NCBI RefSeq assembly: GCF_001953975.1
Contig: NZ_MBEJ01000137.1
Location: 1 to 64,000 of the forward strand
Length of the DNA stretch: 64,000 bases
DNA from: Mycobacterium sp. NS-7484
GTDB taxonomy: Bacteria; Actinomycetota; Actinomycetes; Mycobacteriales; Mycobacteriaceae
Reading direction: 5' to 3'
Below, in pieces: positions 32,307-40,646 of the stretch (positions are counted from its first letter, which is position 1; the number at the start of each line of letters is the position of its first letter). The notes under the pieces are model-generated. The model saw nothing but the letters and a program-made list of their open reading frames with translations. It was not told the origin of the DNA and ran no database searches. Position numbers and translations under genes: made by a program.

Positions 32307-32830
32307 AATTCGATCTCGACCGGGTGACCGATGCCGTCACCAAACTGTGGCGCAGCCGGGTGGGCCGGCTTCGCACCTCGACGGTGGTGCTGATCGTGGT
32401 GTTCGTCGCGCTGTCCTGGGTGCAGCAGGAGTATCGCCCGCAACAGACCGCTCCCCAGAATCCGGCAGAGCAGGTGGTCCCGCCCGGGTTCGTACCCGAC
32501 CCGGAATACACCTGGGTGCCGCGCACCAAGGTGCAGCCGCCGCGCACGACGATGCAGACCGAAACGCCGGAGACGACCGAGACCACCACCTCGACCACCC
32601 CGACGACCACGACGCCGACCGAGACCCCGGAGACCGAGGCCACGACACCGACGAGTCCCACGACGACGACACCGTCGCCGGGAGCGCCCCGGTCAACGGT
32701 GTTCGACCCGGACGGCCCCGGACTGCTTCCGCCGATCACGTTGCCGATCGCGCCGGAGCCTGCGCCGGCCCCGCCGACCGATCAGCTGCAACCGGGCCAG
32801 GAACCGATGGCGCCGACATTGCCGCGATAG
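32303..32830 (+). CDS. Pro/Thr-rich single-span membrane protein (Rv3103c-like)
   Basis: A 175-residue protein of unknown function. A short basic cytoplasmic N terminus precedes one membrane helix (STVVLIVVFVALSWV, residues 26-40). The rest is a low-complexity extracytoplasmic stalk very rich in Thr, Pro and Glu. It starts with GTG overlapping the mscS TGA. The conserved place between mscS and ftsE suggests an envelope role linked to FtsEX, but this is inference. Confidence 0.85.
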   Translation: MKFDLDRVTDAVTKLWRSRVGRLRTSTVVLIVVFVALSWVQQEYRPQQTAPQNPAEQVVPPGFVPDPEYTWVPRTKVQPPRTTMQTETPETTETTTSTTPTTTTPTETPETEATTPTSPTTTTPSPGAPRSTVFDPDGPGLLPPITLPIAPEPAPAPPTDQLQPGQEPMAPTLPR

Positions 32831-32858
32831 CGTGACCTGCCGGATGTTTTCGCCCCGC

Positions 32859-32864
32859 TACACT
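32859..32864 (+). promoter_or_regulatory. -10 element just upstream of ftsE
   Basis: TACACT fits TANNNT and lies 8 nt before GTG 32873 and 11 nt before ATG 32876. Transcription starting on the GTG would give a leaderless ftsE mRNA and a protein one residue longer. ftsEX-smpB could thus have its own promoter in addition to readthrough. Confidence 0.4.
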
Positions 32865-32875
32865 GGCGTGCCGTG

Positions 32876-33565
32876 ATGATCACCCTCGACCACGTGACGA
32901 AGCACTACAAGTCTTCGGCGCGCCCCGCGCTCGACGACGTCTCGTTGAAAATCGACAAGGGTGAGTTCGTCTTCCTGATCGGCCCGTCGGGTTCGGGTAA
33001 GTCGACGTTCATGCGGCTGTTGCTGGCCGCCGAGACGCCCACGTCGGGCGATATCCGGGTGTCCAAGTTCCACGTCAACAAGCTCGCCGGTCGTCACGTC
33101 CCGAGCCTGCGCCAGGTCATCGGCTGCGTCTTCCAGGATTTCCGGCTGCTGCAGCAGAAGACGGTGTTCGAGAACGTGGCGTTCGCCCTTGAGGTGATCG
33201 GCAAGCGCGGCGAGGTGATCAACCGCGTGGTCCCCGACGTGCTGGAGATGGTCGGGTTGTCCGGCAAGGCCAACCGATTGCCCAGCGAGCTGTCCGGCGG
33301 TGAGCAGCAGCGCGTCGCCATCGCGCGGGCCTTCGTCAACCGGCCCCTCGTCCTGATCGCCGACGAGCCCACCGGAAACCTCGATCCCGAAACCAGCAAG
33401 GACATCATGGATCTGCTGGAACGGATCAACCGCACCGGAACCACGGTGCTGATGGCCACCCACGACCATCACATCGTCGACTCCATGCGTCAGCGGGTCG
33501 TCGAACTCGAACTCGGCCGGCTGATCCGTGATGAGCAGCGCGGCGTCTACGGAATGGATCGCTAA
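32876..33565 (+). CDS. ftsE: Cell division ATP-binding protein FtsE
   Basis: A 229-residue ABC ATPase that acts with FtsX to control peptidoglycan hydrolases at the division site. Walker A is GPSGSGKST (36-44), the signature LSGGEQQR and Walker B VLIADEPTGNLD follow, and the H-loop is ATHDHH. The start ATG at 32876 gives MITLDHVTK, the usual mycobacterial N terminus. A GTG directly before it is in frame and may be used if the mRNA is leaderless. Confidence 0.97.
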   Translation: MITLDHVTKHYKSSARPALDDVSLKIDKGEFVFLIGPSGSGKSTFMRLLLAAETPTSGDIRVSKFHVNKLAGRHVPSLRQVIGCVFQDFRLLQQKTVFENVAFALEVIGKRGEVINRVVPDVLEMVGLSGKANRLPSELSGGEQQRVAIARAFVNRPLVLIADEPTGNLDPETSKDIMDLLERINRTGTTVLMATHDHHIVDSMRQRVVELELGRLIRDEQRGVYGMDR

Positions 33566-34462
33566 GTGCGCTTCGGCTTTCTTGTCAATGAAGTTCTGAC
33601 CGGGCTTCGCCGCAACGTCACGATGACGGTGGCGATGATCCTGACTACCGCGATCTCGATCGGGTTGTTCGGTGGCGGTCTGCTGGTCGTTCGGTTGGCC
33701 GATCAGTCCCGGGACATTTATCTCGATCGCGTCGAGAGCCAGGTGTTCCTGACCGACGACATCTCGGCCAACGATCCGACGTGTGACGGCGATGCCTGTA
33801 AGGCGCTGTACCGCAAGATCGACGACCGCGACGATGTGCGGTCACTGCGCTTCCTCAACCGCGAGCAGGCCTACGACGACGCGATCAAGAAGTTCCCGCA
33901 GTACAAGGATGTCGCGGGCAAGGACGCCTTCCCGGCGTCGTTCATCGTCAAGCTCAACGACCCCGAACAGCACGAGGCGTTCGACAAGGCGATGATCGGC
34001 CAACCCGGTGTGCTCAACGTGCTCAATCAGAAGGATCTGATCGACCGGTTGTTCGCCGTGCTCGACGGGCTCAGTAGCGTCGCGTTCGCGGTGGCGCTGG
34101 TGCAGGCGATCGGCGCGGTCCTGTTGATCGCGAACATGGTTCAAGTGGCCGCGTATACGCGGCGCACAGAAATTGGCATCATGCGTCTCGTCGGTGCGAC
34201 CCGCTGGTACACGCAGCTGCCGTTCCTGGTCGAGGCGATGATCGCGGCGCTGATCGGTGTGGTGATCGCGATCGTGGGACTGATCGTGGTGCGCGCGGTG
34301 TTCCTGGACAAAGCGCTCGACCAGTTCTATCAATCGAACTTGATCGCCCGGGTGGACTATGCCGACGTGCTCTACTTCAGTGCGCCGTGGATGTTGTTCC
34401 TCGGCTTGGCGATGTCCGGTATCACTGCGTACGTGACACTGCGGCTCTACATACGAAGGTAG
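33566..34462 (+). CDS. ftsX: Cell division protein FtsX
   Basis: A 298-residue membrane partner of FtsE. It has one N-terminal helix, a large extracytoplasmic domain of about 110 residues containing a Cys pair (DPTCDGDACKALY), and three C-terminal helices typical of the FtsX permease fold. In M. tuberculosis the extracytoplasmic domain binds the hydrolase RipC. The GTG start directly abuts the ftsE stop. Confidence 0.97.
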   Translation: MRFGFLVNEVLTGLRRNVTMTVAMILTTAISIGLFGGGLLVVRLADQSRDIYLDRVESQVFLTDDISANDPTCDGDACKALYRKIDDRDDVRSLRFLNREQAYDDAIKKFPQYKDVAGKDAFPASFIVKLNDPEQHEAFDKAMIGQPGVLNVLNQKDLIDRLFAVLDGLSSVAFAVALVQAIGAVLLIANMVQVAAYTRRTEIGIMRLVGATRWYTQLPFLVEAMIAALIGVVIAIVGLIVVRAVFLDKALDQFYQSNLIARVDYADVLYFSAPWMLFLGLAMSGITAYVTLRLYIRR

Positions 34463-34472
34463 TCGTGAGCTA

Positions 34473-34961
34473 GTGGCGACCAAGAAGTCCAGCCCCGCCG
34501 GCAACAAGCAGATTGTGGCCAGCAACCGCAAGGCGCGGCACAACTACACCATTCTCGACACCTATGAGGCCGGCATCGCGCTGATGGGCACCGAGGTCAA
34601 GAGCCTGCGCGAAGGCCAGGCCTCCCTGGCCGACGCGTTCGCCACCGTCGATGACGGCGAGATCTGGCTGCGCAACGTCCACATCGCGGAGTATCACCAC
34701 GGCACCTGGACCAACCACGCCCCGCGACGCAACCGCAAACTGCTGTTGCACCGCCGCGAGATCGACAATCTGATCGGCAAGATCCGCGACGGCAACCTGA
34801 CCCTGGTGCCGCTGTCGATGTATTTCTCCGACGGCCGGGTCAAGGTGGAGCTGGCGCTGGCCCGCGGTAAACAGGCCCACGACAAACGCCAGGATCTGGC
34901 CAAACGTGACGCCGATCGGGAGATCATCCGCGAGCTCGGCCGCCGCGCCAAAGGCATGTGA
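34473..34961 (+). CDS. smpB: SsrA-binding protein SmpB
   Basis: A 162-residue tmRNA-binding protein required for trans-translation. Conserved segments are NRKARHNYTILDTYEAGIALMGTEVKSLREGQASL and YEHHGTWTNHAP-like EYHHGTWTNHAPRRNRKLLLH. The C-terminal tail DKRQDLAKRDADREIIRELGRR is basic and enters the decoding site in the family. It starts with GTG, 10 bp after ftsX. Its RNA partner ssrA lies 2.5 kb downstream. Confidence 0.97.
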   Translation: MATKKSSPAGNKQIVASNRKARHNYTILDTYEAGIALMGTEVKSLREGQASLADAFATVDDGEIWLRNVHIAEYHHGTWTNHAPRRNRKLLLHRREIDNLIGKIRDGNLTLVPLSMYFSDGRVKVELALARGKQAHDKRQDLAKRDADREIIRELGRRAKGM

Positions 34962-35067
34962 GTCCGGTTCGCAGCTGCTGAAATGGCTGCGGCTGGTTAG
35001 CGCCCGTCATCGAGGGGCTATACCTGCCTGACGGGTTTGGTCGTATGGGCGCACAGGGAGGTGGCGG

Positions 35068-37365
35068 GTGGCATCACACCTGCCGACATGGCGTCCGGTA
35101 CTCGTTGTCGGAGTCCTGGTCGCCGCCGGGGTCAACGCGTTGGCGTTGTGGGGGCCCGGGATGGCGTACCGCGGCGAGGCGGTCCTGCAACTGTGCACCG
35201 GGCTCGTGGCGGTGGTCTGCGGTGTCGTGGTCGCGGCGCGGATGTCGGGCGCGGCCCGCTGGTGGCGGTTGCTCTACGTCGCCGCGGTGCTGATGTGGCT
35301 CGTCGGCCAGGTTCTGTGGTGGACCCATGGCGCTGGGCCGGTGCCCTCCGCGATGAAGGTCAGTTACCTGGTTCTCCCCGCGTTGATCACCGCGTCGTTG
35401 GGACTGCTGGTGTATTCCAGCGGCGGCCTGCCCACACCTCGGGAGGATCCGCTGCGACGCACATTCGCCACGAATCTGCTCGACGGCACCGTCGCCGGGG
35501 CATCCTTTCTGATCCTGGCGGCCATGGGCGATTTCGGGACACATTCGACCGCCTCGCTGCCGCGGTCCGGCGTTCCCACACTCGATGTCATCTTTGCGGT
35601 CGCCGAAGTGCTGCTGGTGGCCGCGGCCGTCGTGGTCGCGATGGTCTATGAGCCCGGCCGGCCTTACCGGACGAACTATCTGCTGCTGGCCGGCGGCCTC
35701 ATCACGATGGCGGCCTCAGACCGAATCGTCGCGTATTTCCGGTCCGTGGGCGCCGCCGGCGGTGACCTGTGGGGCGGGATCGGATTGGTCGTCGGTCCGG
35801 TGATCATCGCGTTCGCGATGCTGGAGCAGACGCCGCCGGAGGTGGGCGACGACACGGACCGCGGAATCGACTGGGCCAGGCTGGTTTTGCCCTACATCGG
35901 ATTTCTCGGCATCGCGGTGCTGTTCGCCTATCACGTCATGATCGGTCAACCGCTGGATCCGTTTGTGGTGTGGGCGACCGTGGCGATGGTGCTGCTGGTC
36001 ACCGTTCGACAGATCCTGGCCATGCGCTCGCAGCACCTGCTGACCCAACAGCTCTACCGGGCGCAGCGCCGCCTCGGCCACCAGGTGTATCACGATGCCT
36101 TGACGGGTCTGCCCAATCGTCTGCTGTTCCGGGAGCGACTCGATGAGGCGATGAAGCGCGGGCAGTTCGTGCTGATCTTCATCGACCTCGACGACTTCAA
36201 GGAGGTCAACGACCGGTTCGGCCACGCGGCCGGCGACGAGTTGTTGTGCACCGTCGGGGACCGTCTCAAGCGCTGCATCAGCGATGCCGACACACTGGCC
36301 AGGATCGGAGGCGACGAGTTCGCGGTCCTCATCGAGGGGGAGAGCGGCAACCCTGAGGTGGCGGCAGACCGCCTGCGGGTGGCGTTGCGTGACCCGTTCC
36401 CGGTGCACGGGTCGTCGGTACGGGTCAAGGCGAGTATGGGTCTCGTGCCCTCGGGAGCCGGTGGGCCCGAGCAAACCTCGGACGACGTGTTGCGTCAGGC
36501 CGACATTTCGATGTATGCGGGCAAACGCCTCGGTAAGAACACTGCCGTCGTCTACCAACCCGAATCGGATACACAGGTCGACTTCCCGACCGTGTTGCGG
36601 GCGGCCGCCGGCGTCCCCGACGGTTTCAGCCTCGCCTATCAACCCGTGGTCGACCTCACCGACGGGACGCTCGTCGCCGTCGAGGCGCTGGCGCGCTGGA
36701 CTGCTCCAAACGGCTTGCAGATTTCGCCGGAGACCTTCGTGGCCATGGCCGAGGGCGCGGGGCTGGGCGCGACGTTCGACGCCATGGTGCTGGACCTGGC
36801 ATGTCAGGAGGTGGTCGCCTCGGGCCTGCAGGTCGACCTTCACGTCAACATCGGGGCTGCGCGGTTGGGCAACACCGGTTTCGACGAGCAGGTACGACGC
36901 GTCCTGGAGCGTCATCGATTGCCGGGGCACCGCCTGGTCGTCGAAATCACCGAAACGCTACCGATTCTCGACCTGACCGCCGCCGCAGCGCAGATCGAAC
37001 GGCTCAACGCCATCGGGGTGAAGGTCGCCCTCGACGATTTTGGCGCGGGATACAACTCGCTGACCTATCTGCACGCCCTGCCGGTGCAGATCGTCAAACT
37101 GGACCGCAGCCTGGCCGTGGATGCCGAGCCCGAGCGGGATTTGACGCTGTACCGGTCCGTCATCGGCTTGTGTAGCGATCTGGGCTTCAGCGTCATTGCC
37201 GAGGGCATCGAGTCGACCCTGCAAGCCGGCACCATCCTGGCCGCAGGCTGTCAGCTGGCGCAGGGGCACCTGTTCGGACGTGCGACCCCGCTGAGCGATA
37301 TCAGCGTGCGGTGGGCAGATGCGGTGCGTCAGGACGCGGAATATTCCAACGTTGGGCGGGGTTGA
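35068..37365 (+). CDS. Membrane-bound GGDEF-EAL protein (cyclic di-GMP turnover)
   Basis: A 765-residue protein. About nine N-terminal transmembrane helices (residues 8-315) form a sensor-like module. The GGDEF domain has an intact GGDEF at 414-418, but the product-inhibition site is S-D-A-D instead of RxxD. The EAL domain has EAL at 539-541, EITET, LDDFGAGYNSL, VKLDRSL and EGIES, so the main phosphodiesterase residues are kept. It may both make and degrade cyclic di-GMP. It starts with GTG after GGGAGGTGG. It is placed between smpB and ssrA, and the ssrA promoter overlaps its end. Confidence 0.93.
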   Translation: MASHLPTWRPVLVVGVLVAAGVNALALWGPGMAYRGEAVLQLCTGLVAVVCGVVVAARMSGAARWWRLLYVAAVLMWLVGQVLWWTHGAGPVPSAMKVSYLVLPALITASLGLLVYSSGGLPTPREDPLRRTFATNLLDGTVAGASFLILAAMGDFGTHSTASLPRSGVPTLDVIFAVAEVLLVAAAVVVAMVYEPGRPYRTNYLLLAGGLITMAASDRIVAYFRSVGAAGGDLWGGIGLVVGPVIIAFAMLEQTPPEVGDDTDRGIDWARLVLPYIGFLGIAVLFAYHVMIGQPLDPFVVWATVAMVLLVTVRQILAMRSQHLLTQQLYRAQRRLGHQVYHDALTGLPNRLLFRERLDEAMKRGQFVLIFIDLDDFKEVNDRFGHAAGDELLCTVGDRLKRCISDADTLARIGGDEFAVLIEGESGNPEVAADRLRVALRDPFPVHGSSVRVKASMGLVPSGAGGPEQTSDDVLRQADISMYAGKRLGKNTAVVYQPESDTQVDFPTVLRAAAGVPDGFSLAYQPVVDLTDGTLVAVEALARWTAPNGLQISPETFVAMAEGAGLGATFDAMVLDLACQEVVASGLQVDLHVNIGAARLGNTGFDEQVRRVLERHRLPGHRLVVEITETLPILDLTAAAAQIERLNAIGVKVALDDFGAGYNSLTYLHALPVQIVKLDRSLAVDAEPERDLTLYRSVIGLCSDLGFSVIAEGIESTLQAGTILAAGCQLAQGHLFGRATPLSDISVRWADAVRQDAEYSNVGRG

Positions 37366-37380
37366 AGGATCCGGTACTAT
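37352..37380 (+). promoter_or_regulatory. ssrA promoter
   Basis: TTGGGC (37352-37357) and TACTAT (37375-37380) are separated by exactly 17 bp, a good housekeeping sigma pattern. They lie over the 3' end of the GGDEF-EAL gene. Transcription would start near 37387, leaving a 5' leader of about 27 nt to be removed by RNase P. Confidence 0.6.
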
Positions 37381-37413
37381 TGACTGTCCTGCCGAAAGTC
37401 GGTGGGGATGCGA

Positions 37414-37782
37414 GGGGCTGATCGGTTTCGACTTCGCGCATCGAATCAAGGGAAGCGTGCCGGTGCAGGCAAGAGACCACCGTAAGCGTCGTTGCAACCA
37501 ATTAAGCGCCGATTCCAATCAGCGCGACTACGCACTCGCTGCCTAAGCGACTGCGTGTCTGTCAGACCGGGAGCGCCCTCGGCCCGGACCCTGGCATCAG
37601 CTAGAGGGACCCACCCACGGGTTCGGTCGCGGAATCCGTGGGGACATCAAACAGCGACTGGGATCGTCATCTCAGCTTGTTCGCGTGACTGAGAGATTCG
37701 AGTAGAGGCACAGCGAACTGCGCACGGAGAAGCCTCGAGGACATGCCGTAGGACCCGGGTTCAATTCCCGGCAGCTCCACCA
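37414..37782 (+). ncRNA. ssrA: Transfer-messenger RNA
   Basis: A 369-nt tmRNA. The 5' end GGGGCTG pairs with CAGCTCC just before the encoded 3' CCA (acceptor stem with one G-U). The conserved 5' region CGGTTTCGACTTCG follows, and the T arm GGTTCAATTCC is near the 3' end. The tag reading frame is at 37508-37543 with TAA at 37544-37546 and encodes ADSNQRDYALAA. Mycobacterial tags commonly read ADSHQRDYALAA, so the fourth residue is changed. The molecule rescues stalled ribosomes with SmpB. Confidence 0.97.
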
Positions 37783-37784
37783 GT

Positions 37785-37823
37785 AGAAAACAGGCCAGGG
37801 ACTCTGTCCCTGGCCTGTTTTCT
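37785..37823. terminator. Terminator after ssrA
   Basis: A perfect 17-bp stem, AGAAAACAGGCCAGGGA (37785-37801) with its complement at 37807-37823, and a CTCTG loop. Flanking A and T tracts let it work for ssrA on the plus strand and for the subtilase gene on the minus strand. Confidence 0.92.
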
Positions 37824-37835
37824 GTCTCGGGCAGC

Positions 37836-40481
37836 TCACCGTGAGGGTGCGACGAACCGCAGTCCGGTGACCGGTGTTTCCTCAGGCCGGGTCAGCCGCA
37901 GCGCGTACAACCCGGGTGCAACTCCGCGCGTGTCGATTTCCACGCGGCCAGTCGTGTGCTCGCCCTTGGCGACGACGTTTCCGCTGAGGTCGAGCAGTTC
38001 CGCGGTCACCGGTAGCTCTTCGAGCGACGGGTTCGCGATGGCGATGGATTCGCCAACGGCGACACCGGCTTCGGCCGGCTGAGTGGTCAGCTCCACCGCG
38101 TACCGCACCTCCGGATTCACGAACTTGATCGCGTCCGGGTTCAGCCACCACTCCGGCATCACCTCGTACGACGGGAAATCGGCGGGCCGGAATCGCGGGT
38201 CGGCCATCATGGCCACCGTCAAGCTGTACCGGGTCTGCTCGTCGCCGGATACCTTGAGGAAGCTCGTCGCCTGTTCGGGCGGCCGGATGTCGTGGTAGGT
38301 GTCCGGACTCCACTGATGGAGTATGTTGCGCTGTTCGTCGAACAGCGTGAGGGTCACGGGCTTGTCGGAGTTCATGAAGATGAACGGGATTGCCTTACCC
38401 TCGTGTGCCGGAGCCCAGAACTTGAAGAAATCGGTGTCGATCTTCCACTTGCTCCCATACGGGAAGACAGCTGCCAGTGACTCGTACCGGTGCAGTGTCA
38501 GATGGAACGTGCCGGGTCCGTGTTCCTGCCCGATGTCCAGTGGCGGCTTGCGGAAGCGGAGTTCGGTCGCCGAGTCGAACGAGTTGTTGGGCTCGAACTT
38601 GTCGGGCTGCAGCGGCGTCAGCCACGGTCCGGCGATCAGTGAATACGCGGTGACGCCCCCGTAGCTCTTCACCTTGATGATGTAATCGCCCTGGGGAACG
38701 TTGCCCGCCGCGAAGAAAACCCCGTCCTGCGGATAAACCGTTGTCAGGCCTTCGATCTCGCGCCCTGATGTATCGAGAACCTCGACATAGAGGTTTGCGA
38801 TCTTGTGATACCAGATCACTTGAATCCTCAGCTCCGAGTAGTCGGAGGTCTTGAACGACCAGTAGTCGGCGTCGCCGTTCTGCTTGCTGATGGCGAGCCG
38901 GTCCGGACGTGGGATCCGCACGCCGCCCATGATGTCGGTCTGCAGCGGTCGAGCGGTGGCGATGCTGTCGCCGGCGTCGACCGGATCGGGGAGTACGCCT
39001 TGAAGTACCTCGTTCACCGCGGCGAACGCGTCGAGTCCTCTACTGGTCATTCCGAGAAAGCCGGGTTCGCCTGCCCAACTGGTCCGTTGCAGTAGTGGTT
39101 CGACGTCCGCGTTGGAGATCAACGGGTCGATGGCGCGCAGCATCGCCGCGGTGCCGGCGACCAGGGGCGCCGCGGCCGAGGTCCCGGACATGCGACGGCC
39201 GAATGCGTTGTCGGCATCCGGCATCACCGGAAGCTGGGTGCCGGGAGCCCAGATTGTCACCGACGGGCCGTAATTGGAGTCCGCCCTGGGCGTGACGTTG
39301 TCCGGGCCGAGGGCGCCGACCGTGATGACGCCAGGTGTGCGGGTCGCCGGACGGACCCACTTGTCCGGAAGGCGATATCCACTGTTGCCGGCTGCGACGA
39401 CGATCACGACGTCGCGGTCGACGGCGTATTGGAAGGCGTTGACCCAGTCGGCATCCGGGAAGGTATCCCAGATGGTCTGCGGTGGTGTACCGAAGCTCAT
39501 GTTCACCACATCGATACCCCAATATCCGCAGATCTTGATGCCGCGCATTATCGAGAAAATGTCTCCGCCGTGCCTCATCAAGACCGGGAATGCGACTGTG
39601 CCGCCGGCTCCTGCCGCGCCCTGCTGGTTGTTGACAGTCGCCGCGGCGAGGCTGGCCGCGCCGTTGCCGTGCCAGTCGTGATTGGTGCTGCTTTCGCTGA
39701 TGTCGCGGTCGTCCCGGTCGATGTTGTACGTGAAGACTCCGCGGTCGAAATCGGAGCCGGTCTGCCCGGGATGCCGCAGCGGCTGACCTGCGGCGTCGAA
39801 CCAGAAGCCTTGGTCCATGACGGCCAGCGTCGTCAAGGCCGTGCCTCCGTTGCCGGCACGGTAGGAGTCGACGAGTTGCCACGCGTCTACGATCCGCGCG
39901 CGGCCACTGAACGCCGGCCATAGTTGCGGGTCGCTCTGCCCCCACTCGGTGACGGAAGCTTCCGTCGTGGAGAACATGTTCAGTCGGGCGGGCTTCACCA
40001 GATGGTTGAGTCCGACGGATTCTCTGGGTACGTCGATGCTCGCGACAAGCGCCGCCACCGACGCGGCCATCTCCGACGAGAAGTGCGGCAGCGGTGCATC
40101 GGTGGATCGACTCACCGCCCGCTCGAATATCGCCGCCGCGTCGCGGATTCGCGGTGGCTCCGAGAACACCACTCGAACGCTGTCCGGCGGTGGTTCGACC
40201 AGCCCGTGGTTACGCGCGGTTCGACCTAGTTCGCGCGGACGGCGCGGCAACGGTCGCGGCCGGATCGCCGTTGCGCCGAACTTGGCCGTCAATTCGTTGA
40301 TTGCGTCGACGTGTTCGGCACCGATCAGCAGTTCGTTCTCACGAAACAGCGCAGGCGCATCACCGCTGCCGGTGAAATCCATGGCCCCGACCCGCGATTC
40401 CGTTTGCACGGAACACAGGTGAGCTTCCTTTGCCGCACGCGACAGGGGCTGTACCAATTCGCGAATACTGTCGTGAGCCAC
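37836..40481 (-). CDS. Subtilisin-like (S8) serine protease without signal peptide
   Basis: An 881-residue protease. The S8 catalytic set is Asp223 (VMDQG), His271 (DWHGNG), the oxyanion Asn366 (AAGNSG) and Ser435 (GTSAAAP). About 200 residues precede the peptidase domain. After it come beta-rich regions of about 400 residues resembling pre-peptidase C-terminal domains (DADYWSFKT; GDYIIKVKSYGG), ending in a carbohydrate-binding-like strand module. No signal peptide or membrane helix is seen, so it is not a mycosin and export is unclear. The GTG start has a perfect GAGGAGG site. It begins next to the tmRNA gene, a frequent island insertion point. Confidence 0.88.
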   Translation of the reverse strand: MAHDSIRELVQPLSRAAKEAHLCSVQTESRVGAMDFTGSGDAPALFRENELLIGAEHVDAINELTAKFGATAIRPRPLPRRPRELGRTARNHGLVEPPPDSVRVVFSEPPRIRDAAAIFERAVSRSTDAPLPHFSSEMAASVAALVASIDVPRESVGLNHLVKPARLNMFSTTEASVTEWGQSDPQLWPAFSGRARIVDAWQLVDSYRAGNGGTALTTLAVMDQGFWFDAAGQPLRHPGQTGSDFDRGVFTYNIDRDDRDISESSTNHDWHGNGAASLAAATVNNQQGAAGAGGTVAFPVLMRHGGDIFSIMRGIKICGYWGIDVVNMSFGTPPQTIWDTFPDADWVNAFQYAVDRDVVIVVAAGNSGYRLPDKWVRPATRTPGVITVGALGPDNVTPRADSNYGPSVTIWAPGTQLPVMPDADNAFGRRMSGTSAAAPLVAGTAAMLRAIDPLISNADVEPLLQRTSWAGEPGFLGMTSRGLDAFAAVNEVLQGVLPDPVDAGDSIATARPLQTDIMGGVRIPRPDRLAISKQNGDADYWSFKTSDYSELRIQVIWYHKIANLYVEVLDTSGREIEGLTTVYPQDGVFFAAGNVPQGDYIIKVKSYGGVTAYSLIAGPWLTPLQPDKFEPNNSFDSATELRFRKPPLDIGQEHGPGTFHLTLHRYESLAAVFPYGSKWKIDTDFFKFWAPAHEGKAIPFIFMNSDKPVTLTLFDEQRNILHQWSPDTYHDIRPPEQATSFLKVSGDEQTRYSLTVAMMADPRFRPADFPSYEVMPEWWLNPDAIKFVNPEVRYAVELTTQPAEAGVAVGESIAIANPSLEELPVTAELLDLSGNVVAKGEHTTGRVEIDTRGVAPGLYALRLTRPEETPVTGLRFVAPSR

Positions 40482-40544
40482 GATGTCCTCCTCGGTGATT
40501 GCCTCGGATTCTCATGGTGGGTTTGCCGCGGGAGGGGCCGGTAG

Positions 40545-40558
40545 CGTAGTCGACTACG
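40545..40558. promoter_or_regulatory. 14-bp perfect palindrome between subtilase and cutinase genes
   Basis: CGTAGTCGACTACG is perfectly symmetrical and lies 64 bp upstream of the subtilase start and 89 bp upstream of the cutinase start. A second, looped inverted repeat GTGCCCG...CGGGCAC (40583-40607) follows. Either could be an operator serving one or both divergent genes; no known consensus was recognised. Confidence 0.4.
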
Positions 40559-40646
40559 TCAGTCAGCGGTGGTCGGTGGCCGGTGCCCGGGTGGACCAAT
40601 CGGGCACACCGGAACCATCTGCCCTGGGCACAGGTTAGATTGAGGA

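Noticed and set aside
37771..40646. Attachment-site duplication showing that the subtilase gene is part of an integrated island
   Set aside because: No second copy of the tmRNA 3' end was seen on the far side of the gene, and no integrase is present. Island origin remains only a possibility.
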